From Chloroflexota bacterium (GTDB lineage: Bacteria > Chloroflexota > Dehalococcoidia > SM23-28-2 > RBG-16-64-32), in contig JADFRV010000001.1 of assembly GCA_022561095.1 (NCBI GenBank), positions 11,243 to 63,991 on the forward strand: DNA of 52,749 bases, written 5' to 3'. A model generated the notes under the pieces. The model was not told the DNA's origin. It saw only the letters and a program-made list of their open reading frames with translations, and did not search any database. The first letter of the stretch is position 1. Every line of letters begins with the position of its first letter. The translations under genes and the position numbers were made by a program. This document shows, piece by piece, positions 1-6,247 of the stretch.

Positions 1-80
1 AAGAGGGGCTTGAACCACTCAGGATGCTCATAGAAGACAGCGATCGACCGATCGCTAGCTTGTTGATTCCGACGGGTCAT
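1..80 (-). CDS. Unidentified protein, N-terminal 26 codons only
   Basis: An open frame begins with ATG at 80 and runs off the left edge. The ATG is preceded by AGGTGG about 8 bases upstream, a good ribosome binding site. The visible peptide starts MTRRNQQASDRSIAVFYEHP and continues EWFKPL. A hydrophobic beta strand followed by a charged turn could open a Rossmann or ATP-grasp-like domain, but this is too short to assign a family. A TATCAT hexamer near position 100 on the same strand could be its -10. The gene lies downstream of tRNA-Sec on the same strand, so it may share its transcript. Confidence 0.55.
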   Translation of the reverse strand, partial: MTRRNQQASDRSIAVFYEHPEWFKPL

Positions 81-170
81 TTCAGCGCTCCACCTAAATA
101 TGATACCCCATTGCAATAACAGGGGAACAAACCTAACAGACCGCATCCTGGTTTGAGTAGCTTTTATATC

Positions 171-267
171 TGGCGGGAGTGCATGGGAGTCGAACCCACC
201 CGGGACGGGACAACCGCCCCGCAACGGTTTTGAAGACCGCGAGGCCCACCGGGACCCTTCCACTCCC
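171..267 (-). tRNA. selC: tRNA-Sec (anticodon TCA)
   Basis: This is a 97-nt cloverleaf with encoded CCA (171-173). The anticodon TCA (complement of 231-233) sits in CTTCAAA on a stem GCGGT/ACCGT. Selenocysteine features are present: a 6-bp D stem (GGGTCC/GGGCCT), a long variable arm with an 8-bp stem closing a TTGTC loop, a 5-bp T stem with TTCGACT loop, and discriminator G. Layout matches E. coli selC. The acceptor has seven Watson-Crick pairs (GGGAGTG/CACTCCC), but the eighth position is G opposite G, where bacterial tRNA-Sec usually has a pair. It delivers Sec at UGA with SelB and implies selA, selB and selD elsewhere in the genome. Confidence 0.93.
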
Positions 268-275
268 GCATCGGC

Positions 276-281
276 AGTATA
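276..281 (-). promoter_or_regulatory. Possible -10 box for tRNA-Sec
   Basis: TATACT on the minus strand lies nine bases before the first tRNA base, so transcription would start at or just before the mature 5' end. No good -35 is seen at 16-18 bases. The tRNA could instead be read through from trxB. Confidence 0.4.
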
Positions 282-309
282 CAGGGTCAGGGGAGAGCCG
301 GGAGCCAGA

Positions 310-334
310 AAGGAGGCCCTGCCGAACCCTCCTT
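310..334 (-). terminator. Weak hairpin at the end of trxB
   Basis: AAGGAGG (310-316) pairs with CCTCCTT (328-334), overlapping the trxB stop codon. Only a three-T run follows, so termination would be weak and readthrough into tRNA-Sec is possible. Confidence 0.3.
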
Positions 335-1262
335 AAACGGGGAAGTTGCTGCTGAGGTAGTGCTCGGCGGCGATGGCGGCGGTGGCGCCGTCGCCGGCGG
401 AGCTGACGACCTGACGGGCGGAGTTGCGGCGGGCATCGCCGGCGACGTACAGGCCCGGCCGCTCCGTCTCCATCCACTCGTTCACCACCGCGTGCCCTCC
501 CTCGTCAATCGGAACCAGCCCGCCGAGGAAGTCCGTGTTGGGGTGCTGGCCGATGAAGATGAACACGGCGGCCACATCCAAACTGCTGTCTTCGCCCGTC
601 TCCCGGTTACGGAGACGCACGCCGGTCACGGCCTCCTCGCCCAGTATCTCAGTGACTACCGTGTTCCAGACGAACTCCATCTTAGGGTTAGCGAACGCCC
701 GTTCCTGGAGGATGGCGCTGGCCCGCAACCGGTCGCGACGGTGGATGACGGAGATCTTGTCGACGTGGCGGGTGGTGAACAACCCCTCGTCCATGGCGGC
801 GTCGCCGCCGCCGACAACGGCCACATGTTGCCCCTTGAAGAAGGCGGCATCGCAGGTGGCGCAGTAGGAGACGCCGCGGCCGGTGAGACGCTCCTCGCCG
901 GGGACGCCCAGCTTGTTGTAGTCGGCGCCAGCGGTGACGATCACGGCCCTGGCCAAGTACTCATCCTCAGCCGTGCGTACCAGCCACACCTTTCCATCCC
1001 GCTCAAGCGCCTTCGTCTCGACGAACTGCGTCTCCATGCCGCAGCTCTCAGCCTGCTTGAGCATCGCCTGAGCCAGATCGAAGCCGTTGATGGAAGGGAT
1101 GCCCGGGTAGTTCTCCACAAGCTCCGTAAGAGAGATCTGCCCGCCGATTACCCCCTTCTCCAAGAGGACAGTCTTACGGCGGGCGCGGCCCGCATATAAA
1201 CCGGCGGCGAGGCCAGCTGGCCCGCCACCGATGATCACGATCTCGTATTCCTGTCGGGCCAC
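333..1262 (-). CDS. trxB: Thioredoxin-disulfide reductase
   Basis: This 309-residue flavoprotein passes electrons from NADPH through FAD to thioredoxin in the cytoplasm. It has the FAD dinucleotide motif GGGPAG (12-17), the redox-active pair C134-A-T-C137, a second nucleotide motif GGGDAA (151-156) followed by HRRDRLR (174-180) typical of NADPH binding, and the C-terminal FAD motif LYVAGD (271-276). Length and domain order are normal for the low-molecular-weight family. It starts with GTG, with AGGGGT about ten bases upstream, 13 bp after trxA, so the pair forms a complete thioredoxin system in one operon. Confidence 0.96.
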   Translation of the reverse strand: MARQEYEIVIIGGGPAGLAAGLYAGRARRKTVLLEKGVIGGQISLTELVENYPGIPSINGFDLAQAMLKQAESCGMETQFVETKALERDGKVWLVRTAEDEYLARAVIVTAGADYNKLGVPGEERLTGRGVSYCATCDAAFFKGQHVAVVGGGDAAMDEGLFTTRHVDKISVIHRRDRLRASAILQERAFANPKMEFVWNTVVTEILGEEAVTGVRLRNRETGEDSSLDVAAVFIFIGQHPNTDFLGGLVPIDEGGHAVVNEWMETERPGLYVAGDARRNSARQVVSSAGDGATAAIAAEHYLSSNFPV

Positions 1263-1275
1263 AGCCCAGCGACCC

Positions 1276-1602
1276 CTAGGCTAGCGCCTTCTCGATCGTC
1301 TTCTTAAGGTCTCCCTTGGGCCGGAACCCGATTATCTGATCGACGGCCTCGCCGCCCTTGAACATCAGCAATGTAGGTATGCTGCGAATGCCGTACTTAG
1401 CGGCCGTGTTAATTTCATCGTCAGTGTTGAGCTTGAGGAACTTCACCTTGCCGTCGTACTCCTCGGCCAGCTCCTCCACCACGGGGGCGACCATGCGGCA
1501 GGGGCCACACCAGGGGGCCCAGAAATCAACGAGCACCGGCTTATCCGACTTAAGAACCTCGGCCTCGAAGCTGCCGTCTGTAACGTCTGCGGGTTTGCTC
1601 AT
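1276..1602 (-). CDS. trxA: Thioredoxin
   Basis: A 108-residue cytoplasmic dithiol carrier with the thioredoxin fold. The active site WCGPC places the catalytic cysteines at 32 and 35, and the cis-proline is P76 in SIPTLL. It is preceded by a near-perfect AGGAGG ribosome binding site. It is the first gene of trxA-trxB and is divergent from csoR, whose operator lies about 90 bp upstream. The copper-responsive repressor might therefore also affect the thioredoxin promoter; that is an inference from position only. Confidence 0.97.
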   Translation of the reverse strand: MSKPADVTDGSFEAEVLKSDKPVLVDFWAPWCGPCRMVAPVVEELAEEYDGKVKFLKLNTDDEINTAAKYGIRSIPTLLMFKGGEAVDQIIGFRPKGDLKKTIEKALA

Positions 1603-1662
1603 CCCATCCTCCTGCTATTCTTGCTATCGCTGCTATCCTATCACCGATACGGAGCGAAGGCC

Positions 1663-1692
1663 TTGACTGGTTCGCTAGAGTGATGGTAGCAT
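1663..1692 (+). promoter_or_regulatory. csoR promoter
   Basis: TTGACT (1663-1668), an 18-bp spacer and TAGCAT (1687-1692). The -10 runs into the palindromic operator and transcription would start inside it, the arrangement expected for autorepression. Confidence 0.6.
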
Positions 1693-1707
1693 ACCCCATA
1701 GGGGTAT
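1691..1707. promoter_or_regulatory. CsoR-type copper operator
   Basis: A perfect inverted repeat, ATACCCC-ATA-GGGGTAT (7-3-7). G/C tracts flanked by AT on each arm are the hallmark of CsoR-family operators. It sits at the predicted start of csoR transcription, 22 bp before the chosen start codon, so CsoR should repress itself until Cu(I) binds. Confidence 0.8.
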
Positions 1708-1729
1708 GTCAACGCAGGAGCGATACGAG

Positions 1730-2023
1730 ATGGCGCAAGACACCAAGGTAGACGCTGAGGCTCTCCTCGCGCGGCTCCGCCGCATCGAGGGCCAGATACG
1801 GGGCATTCACCGCATGGTGTCCGAGGACCGGATGTGCGAGGACGTGCTGACGCAGCTGATGGCGGCGCGCAGCGGCCTGGACCAGGTGGGGCTGCTGATC
1901 ATGGACCAGCACATTGAGAGCTGCCTGCTGGCCGGCCTCCCCGCGGACAAGGGGCTGCGCAACCTCCAGTCCGCCTTGCGAATGTGGCTGCGCTTCGGCG
2001 CGACGGCCGCGCCCCAAGACTAA
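1730..2023 (+). CDS. csoR: Copper-sensing transcriptional repressor, CsoR family
   Basis: An all-helical 97-residue DNA-binding repressor. With the start at 1730, the metal ligands fall at C36, H61 and C65, the Cu(I) triad of Mycobacterium CsoR, rather than the FrmR, RcnR or CstR patterns. The opening LLARLRRIEGQIRGI is the usual DNA-contact helix. An upstream in-frame ATG at 1706 lies within the operator and has no ribosome binding site. The ATG at 1730 has GGAG about ten bases before it and is preferred. No copper pump or chaperone follows directly; the next gene has its own promoter, so the targets other than csoR itself are not in view. Confidence 0.93.
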   Translation: MAQDTKVDAEALLARLRRIEGQIRGIHRMVSEDRMCEDVLTQLMAARSGLDQVGLLIMDQHIESCLLAGLPADKGLRNLQSALRMWLRFGATAAPQD

Positions 2024-2025
2024 CC

Positions 2026-2040
2026 GCTGCCCTCGGCAGC
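2026..2040 (+). terminator. Short hairpin after csoR
   Basis: GCTGCC-CTC-GGCAGC directly after the csoR stop. It has a six-pair stem but no T run, so it is a weak candidate terminator. Confidence 0.25.
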
Positions 2041-2081
2041 TGCAGGTGAAGCCCTGCTCCAAGCCATCGTAACGAGCTACA

Positions 2082-2110
2082 TTGAAGCTAGTCCTTACAT
2101 ATGATATAAT
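2082..2110 (+). promoter_or_regulatory. Promoter of the membrane peptide/tetR unit
   Basis: TTGAAG (2082-2087), a 17-bp spacer and a consensus TATAAT (2105-2110). The -10 overlaps the first bases of the palindrome at 2109-2126. Confidence 0.75.
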
Positions 2111-2126
2111 ACTGACTGGTCGGTAT
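2109..2126. promoter_or_regulatory. TetR-type operator
   Basis: ATACTGACTGGTCGGTAT is an 18-bp near-palindrome (ATAC-GAC and GTC-GTAT arms) that covers the transcription start of the promoter at 2082-2110. Such GAC-GTC centred palindromes are typical TetR/AcrR operators, and a TetR gene lies 260 bp downstream. Repressor bound here would block RNA polymerase. Confidence 0.65.
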
Positions 2127-2147
2127 GTTACAGAAAGGATATACACG

Positions 2148-2348
2148 ATGCTGACGGCGCTGATCATCGCTACGACAGCGACCGCACTGGTATTGGCCAT
2201 AGCGGTCATCACAGTCCTGACAGGCTGGTTCCCCCGGCTGGCGGCCCTGGCCGCACTCAGCCTGGAGTCGCTCCTCTGCCGCGGCGAGCCGCTGCGGCTC
2301 AACCCGCGCGACCGGGCCGAGCTGATCGCCCGCCTGTGGGTCCCCTAA
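2148..2348 (+). CDS. Small single-pass membrane protein, uncharacterised
   Basis: A 66-residue frame starting at ATG 2148, with GAAAGGA eight bases upstream. Residues about 4-26 (LIIATTATALVLAIAVITVL) form one strong membrane helix. A second, weaker hydrophobic stretch (LAALAALSLESLL) and a charged tail with PRDRAELIARLW follow. I do not recognise a family. It stands alone behind a consensus promoter and a TetR-type operator and is followed within 40 bp by tetR, so it is the best candidate target of that regulator. A longer frame from 2082 would start inside the -35 box and is rejected. Confidence 0.6.
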   Translation: MLTALIIATTATALVLAIAVITVLTGWFPRLAALAALSLESLLCRGEPLRLNPRDRAELIARLWVP

Positions 2349-2372
2349 TTGGCCCCATGATGCGAGCCGGGG

Positions 2373-2378
2373 TATAAT
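2373..2378 (+). promoter_or_regulatory. -10 box for a leaderless tetR transcript
   Basis: A perfect TATAAT ends nine bases before the ATG of tetR at 2388, so the mRNA should start at or within a few bases of the start codon. No ribosome binding site is present. The box is framed by GGGG and CCCC. Confidence 0.55.
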
Positions 2379-2387
2379 CGCCCCACT

Positions 2388-3008
2388 ATGACCGCAGTGC
2401 TCAAAGACCCACCGCGGCGACGCCGCGGCCAGGACACCCGCGCGCGCCTGATGGAGGCCGCCATGGGCGTCCTCGCCCGCTCCGGCTTCGACCGGGCAAC
2501 GGTGGACGAGATCGTGCGGGAGGCAGGCTTCTCCAAGGGCGCCTTCTACGTCCACTTCGAAACCAAAGAGGACCTGTTCTGGGCTATGCTGGAGGAGCGC
2601 ATCTCCCGCCAGCAGGAGGCGTTCCGCCAGGCGGTGGCGCACACCCAGCCCCTGGCCGATAACATGCGGATGATCCTGAGCGGGGTGTTCGGGCTACTGC
2701 GCGATGACCCGCTATGGGGCTCTCTATACGCGGAGTTCGCCGCCCATGCCTCCCGCAACGAGAAGGTGCGCCAGCGGCTGGCAGCGATGTACGAACGCTG
2801 GCGAGAGTTGATCGTAGATATACTCAGCGCCAGCCGTGATGCCGGGCGCACACGCAAAGACATCGACTTGCAGTTCGCCGCCACTCTTCTCATCGCGACC
2901 GTTGAGGGCAGCATCATGCAGTCGCACCTGGCGCCGGAAACCGTGCGCCTGGAAGCGATGCTGGAGCCGCTGACGCGCACGCTATCCGAGTGGCTGGCGC
3001 CGGACTAG
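2388..3008 (+). CDS. TetR/AcrR family transcriptional regulator
   Basis: A 206-residue one-component repressor. The N-terminal helix-turn-helix covers about residues 15-60, with recognition segment TVDEIVREAGFSKGAFYVHF (38-57). The rest is a helical ligand-binding and dimer domain, and the ligand cannot be inferred. A basic N-terminus (PPRRRRGQDTRAR) precedes the HTH. It follows the small membrane gene, whose promoter carries a TetR-type palindrome, and has a second -10 box placed for leaderless expression. It converges with plsX. Linkage to lipid metabolism is possible from that neighbour but unproven. Confidence 0.9.
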   Translation: MTAVLKDPPRRRRGQDTRARLMEAAMGVLARSGFDRATVDEIVREAGFSKGAFYVHFETKEDLFWAMLEERISRQQEAFRQAVAHTQPLADNMRMILSGVFGLLRDDPLWGSLYAEFAAHASRNEKVRQRLAAMYERWRELIVDILSASRDAGRTRKDIDLQFAATLLIATVEGSIMQSHLAPETVRLEAMLEPLTRTLSEWLAPD

Positions 3009-3041
3009 AGAGCCCCGGACTTCAGGCGTCGGGGTTGCTCT
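3009..3041. terminator. Hairpin between convergent tetR and plsX
   Basis: CCCC-GAC / GTC-GGGG with a bulged G and a seven-base loop, extended by GAG/CTC. It lies exactly between two convergent genes and could act on both strands, but no T run is seen on either side. Confidence 0.35.
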
Positions 3042-4059
3042 ATCCCGCCTCCCCTTTTCCCCTGCCCGGCGCTATCTCCCGCAACGCCTCAAGCATGCCC
3101 GACTGCGCGGCCTCACGGGCGACGCGCAGAGCGCTGTAGATAGCGCGGGCGTCGCTGCGGCCGTGGCCGACGAATACGAGCCCGTTCACGCCCAGCAGCG
3201 GCCCGGCGCCGTACTCCCGGTAGTCCAGCTTCTTGCGCATCTGATTGAAGGCGGGCATAAGGGCCAGACCCGCCGCCGCGTACCAGGGGCGGCTCTTGAT
3301 GGCAACCCGGAGCTGACCCATGATGAAGTCCACCATCCCCTCCATCGTCTTGATGACGACGTTCCCCGTGAAGCCATCGGTGACGATAACGTCGGCGATG
3401 TCGGTGGGGACGTCGCCTCCCTCTATGTTTCCGATGAAGTTGAGGTCGCTCCCGGCCAGCAGCTCGTAGGCCTCCTGGGCCAGCGTGCTCCCCTTCGCCT
3501 CCTCCTCGCCGATGTTCAGCAGCGCCACCTTGGGCCGCTCCACATCCCACACGTGCCGCATGTAAGCGGAGGCCATCCCCGCGAACTGGAGCAGGTAGTT
3601 CGGCTTGCAATCGGCGTTGGCGCCCACATCCAAGAAGGCGGTGAGCTTGCCTGAGAGCGGCATGAGGGCGACCAGCGTGGGCCGCTCGATCCCCTTGATG
3701 CGGCCCAGGTACATGATAGCGGCGGCCATTATCGCGCCGGTGTTCCCGGCCGAGACGAAGGCGCCGGCCTCCCCCTTCTTCACCATCCGCAGGCCCACAA
3801 CGATGGAGGAGTCCTTCTTGTGATGAGCCGCCTGGGCGGGCTTTTCGTCCATCTCGATCACCTCAGAGGCGGGAACGACGGTGATCGTATCGGGCTTGGG
3901 CCCGCGCCGCGCCAGGCAGGCGACGATCTCCTCAGGCCGCCCCACGAGAGCGACGTGTACGCCCAGCTCCTTGGCGGCGCGAACCGCCCCGGCCACGATC
4001 TCAATTGGGGCGTTATCGCCACCCATGGCGTCCAGGGCTATGATAGGATTGTCGCTCAC
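3040..4059 (-). CDS. plsX: Phosphate acyltransferase PlsX
   Basis: PlsX converts acyl-ACP and phosphate to acyl-phosphate, the acyl donor for PlsY at the first step of phosphatidic acid synthesis. It is peripheral to the inner face of the membrane. The 339-residue protein shows the family blocks ALDAMGGDNAP (8-18), DVGANADCKPNYLLQF, NIGEEEAKGS and DVIVTDGFTGNV, and full length. It starts with GTG, with TAAGG just upstream. It stands alone here, without the rpmF or fab genes that often accompany it. Its 3' end meets tetR. Confidence 0.96.
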   Translation of the reverse strand: MSDNPIIALDAMGGDNAPIEIVAGAVRAAKELGVHVALVGRPEEIVACLARRGPKPDTITVVPASEVIEMDEKPAQAAHHKKDSSIVVGLRMVKKGEAGAFVSAGNTGAIMAAAIMYLGRIKGIERPTLVALMPLSGKLTAFLDVGANADCKPNYLLQFAGMASAYMRHVWDVERPKVALLNIGEEEAKGSTLAQEAYELLAGSDLNFIGNIEGGDVPTDIADVIVTDGFTGNVVIKTMEGMVDFIMGQLRVAIKSRPWYAAAGLALMPAFNQMRKKLDYREYGAGPLLGVNGLVFVGHGRSDARAIYSALRVAREAAQSGMLEALREIAPGRGKGEAG

Positions 4060-4091
4060 GCCCTTACTTTACCTCAGCCTAAAGCCTGTAC

Positions 4092-5273
4092 CTACTTCGA
4101 TGAGTCGAACTCCCGCTTCATCCGCTCTCGCAGATCGGCGTCCGTGAGGACGTCCACGGCGGTCATCGCCAGCGCCTTGGCCGAGTCCAGCAGCGCCTTG
4201 TGGCCGGCCTCGCTGGCGGCCATCTCGCGAAACTCCACCGTGTGAATCGGGATGTCCGGCGGCGCCACGGTGATGGAAGGATGAATGGCGGGGACGATGG
4301 CGCTGACGTTGCCCATGTCCGTGGAGCCCATGGAGCGACGCGACTCCGGCTCCATCACCTTGCGCCCCAACCCCTCGATGTTCGTGCGGTAGGCCTCAGC
4401 GAGCGCACGGTTGGAGTACATCGCCTTGTAGCGTGACTCCTCACCCCAGCGGTGCTCCAGCCGGCAGCCCGTCGCCTCCGCCGCCGCCTTGAAGCAGGCG
4501 AGCACCTTCTCCTTAAGCGCCTCATCAAGATAGACGTCATCCTCGGCGCGGATGAGGAGACTGGCCGCCGTGTGGTGAGGGATAACGTTAACCGCCTGGC
4601 CGCCATCGGTGATGATGCCGTGGATACGGGCAGAGTCGCGGAGCTGCTGGCGCAGGAGACCGATGTTGACGAAGGAGGCGATCATGGCGTCCAGGGCGTT
4701 CAGTCCGGCTTCGGGGCGGGCGGCGGCATGGGCCGCCCTGCCGTGAAACTCCACGTTCAGCTCCAGGCAGGCGAGGGCGTAGCTGACGGCGACATCCCGG
4801 TTGCCGGGATGGGCCATCATGGCACAGGTCAGCCCTTTGAACGCGCCTCGGTCCGCCATGTACACCTTCCCCCCGGCCGCCTCCTCGGCTGGCGTGCCGA
4901 TCACCAGCACCGTGCCGCCCGTCTCGTCCACCACCGACTTGGCCGCGAGGCCGGCGGCGGTGGAGGCGGTGCCGATGATGTTGTGGCCGCAGCCGTGCCC
5001 GACCCCCGGCAGAGCATCGTATTCGGCCAGGATCGCCACTCTCGGCTCTCCCCGACCGTATGAGGCGCGGAAAGCGGTGGCTATCTTGCAGATGCCCCGC
5101 TCCAGGGCGAAGCCTTCGCCCTCCAGGTAGTCGGCCAGCCAGGCGGCGGCCTTCTCCTCCTGGAAAGCGATCTCCGGGTTGGCGTGGAGCTTGAGGCTGA
5201 GCGCGATAAGCTCATCGCGGCGGCGGTCCACATCGGAGATCACCTGCTTCTTGAGCCGGTTGCGGTCAGCCAT
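4092..5273 (-). CDS. M20 family amidohydrolase (AbgB/PM20D2-like)
   Basis: A 393-residue metal-dependent hydrolase of the M20 ACY1L2 group, which cleaves amide bonds of N-acyl amino acids or dipeptides; p-aminobenzoyl-glutamate and beta-alanyl substrates are known for relatives. Metal motifs are EYDALPGVGHGCGHN (84-98, with C95 and H97), PAEEAAGGK with the E130-E131 pair, and MMAHP (H155). A dimerisation domain occupies roughly 170-290. It has an ATG start with AAAGGA upstream and its own promoter. It lies 33 bp upstream of plsX and may share its transcript. Substrate is undetermined. Confidence 0.88.
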   Translation of the reverse strand: MADRNRLKKQVISDVDRRRDELIALSLKLHANPEIAFQEEKAAAWLADYLEGEGFALERGICKIATAFRASYGRGEPRVAILAEYDALPGVGHGCGHNIIGTASTAAGLAAKSVVDETGGTVLVIGTPAEEAAGGKVYMADRGAFKGLTCAMMAHPGNRDVAVSYALACLELNVEFHGRAAHAAARPEAGLNALDAMIASFVNIGLLRQQLRDSARIHGIITDGGQAVNVIPHHTAASLLIRAEDDVYLDEALKEKVLACFKAAAEATGCRLEHRWGEESRYKAMYSNRALAEAYRTNIEGLGRKVMEPESRRSMGSTDMGNVSAIVPAIHPSITVAPPDIPIHTVEFREMAASEAGHKALLDSAKALAMTAVDVLTDADLRERMKREFDSSK

Positions 5274-5308
5274 GTACGCACCGTCCTTTCCAGATTAGGC
5301 CGCTCCAT

Positions 5309-5336
5309 TCTATAGACAATAGAGGCCGGGGGACAA
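5309..5336 (-). promoter_or_regulatory. Promoter of the M20 amidohydrolase gene
   Basis: On the minus strand: TTGTCC (complement of 5331-5336), 16 bp, then TATAGA (complement of 5309-5314), about 36 bp before the ATG. Confidence 0.5.
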
Positions 5337-5441
5337 GGAACGGAGGAACGATAGGGTCAAGCAACCCCGCGGTCTTCAGTGCACGGTGCCTGTTATACAA
5401 CTTGTCCCCCGCCAGTGCTTCTTGCCCCCAGTTTCCTGAGC

Positions 5442-5447
5442 TATACT
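5442..5447 (+). promoter_or_regulatory. -10 box upstream of apt
   Basis: TATACT ends 14 bases before the apt ATG. With a start about seven bases downstream, the untranslated leader would be only about eight bases and carries no Shine-Dalgarno sequence. Confidence 0.45.
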
Positions 5448-5461
5448 CTACCCGCCTGGCC

Positions 5462-5977
5462 ATGGACCTGAAACGCTTCATCCGCGACGTGCCGGACTTC
5501 CCGGAGCCCGGGGTGCTGTTCCGCGACATCACGCCGCTGTTGCAGAACGCGCAGGCGTTTCGCTACACCATCGAGAAGCTCACGGAGCGGTTCGAGGACA
5601 GCGGCCTGGCGGCCGTCGTCGGGATCGAATCGCGCGGCTTCCTGTTCGCCGCGCCGCTGGCGAGCAATCTGGGCCTGCCGCTAGTGCCGGTGCGCAAGCC
5701 CGGCAAGCTCCCGGCGGCCCACATGCGAGTGGAGTACGCGCTCGAGTACGGCACCGGCGAGCTCGACATCCACAGCGACGCTCTGCACAGGGACACCGCC
5801 GTCGTCATCGTGGACGACCTGATCGCGACGGGCGGGACGGCGGTGGCCGCCGCCAAGCTGGTCGAGCTATTGGGGGCGCGGGTGAACGCGCTCGCCTTCG
5901 TGGTGGAGCTGGTCGACCTGGGCGGACGAAAGCGGCTGCAGGACTACGAACTGTTCTCGCTGATACGCTACGAGTGA
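5462..5977 (+). CDS. apt: Adenine phosphoribosyltransferase
   Basis: Salvages adenine with PRPP to give AMP in the cytoplasm. The 171-residue protein has the PRPP-binding loop VVIVDDLIATGGT (114-126) and conserved blocks VPDFPEPGVLFRDIT and VVGIESRGF. The start at ATG 5462 (MDLKRFIRDVPDFP) aligns with Bacillus Apt, whereas an upstream extension would cover the -10 box. Adenine is released from MTA by the next operon's phosphorylase, so Apt sits beside the source of its substrate. It is separated from that operon by a promoter and riboswitch. Confidence 0.96.
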   Translation: MDLKRFIRDVPDFPEPGVLFRDITPLLQNAQAFRYTIEKLTERFEDSGLAAVVGIESRGFLFAAPLASNLGLPLVPVRKPGKLPAAHMRVEYALEYGTGELDIHSDALHRDTAVVIVDDLIATGGTAVAAAKLVELLGARVNALAFVVELVDLGGRKRLQDYELFSLIRYE

Positions 5978-6019
5978 AGGGGCACGGGGAAGAGGCCGGC
6001 GCGAGCTGCCTCAATCGCC

Positions 6020-6049
6020 TTGACAGCACCTATAGCGGACAGCTACCAT
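6020..6049 (+). promoter_or_regulatory. Promoter of the SAM-salvage operon
   Basis: TTGACA (6020-6025, perfect), an 18-bp spacer and TACCAT (6044-6049). The start would fall near 6056, just before the riboswitch. Confidence 0.65.
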
Positions 6050-6072
6050 CGAGGCACAATCGAACAGGGCAG

Positions 6073-6189
6073 CACTCTTATCCAGAGCGGTGGAGGGAAC
6101 GGCCCGACGAAGCCCGGCAACCGACTGGGATCCAGTCCCGTACGGTGCCAACTCCGACCCCTGCCCGAGGCGGGGGGAAGATGAGAGTG
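6073..6189 (+). promoter_or_regulatory. SAM-I (S-box) riboswitch
   Basis: The conserved core CTTATCCAGAGCGGTGG, followed by GGGAACGGCCCGACGAAGCC and CGGCAACC, is the classic S-box sequence with its kink-turn and SAM pocket. The closing helix P1 is ten pairs, CACTCTTATC (6073-6082) with GATGAGAGTG (6180-6189). Two internal hairpins are visible (GGGATCCAGTCCC and the CCCTGCCCGAGGCGGGG arm). It reads SAM and controls the downstream terminator, so the operon should be off when SAM is plentiful. Confidence 0.95.
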
Positions 6190-6199
6190 GAGTTACCAG

Positions 6200-6225
6200 A
6201 CTTCTCCACCGTGCGAGAAGTTTTT
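6200..6225 (+). terminator. Riboswitch-controlled intrinsic terminator
   Basis: ACTTCTC (6200-6206) pairs with GAGAAGT (6215-6221) around an eight-base loop, followed by a T run. An antiterminator is also visible: GTGGAG (6187-6192) can pair with CTCCAC (6204-6209). Because 6187-6189 belong to P1, SAM binding frees the terminator. This gives a complete transcriptional off-switch. Confidence 0.85.
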
Positions 6226-6247
6226 GCTGCCTGGAACTGGGAACGGC

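Noticed and set aside
6224..6247. A TTG start for mtnA eight codons upstream.
   Set aside because: It lies in the T run of the riboswitch terminator; ATG 6248 matches the family N-terminus.
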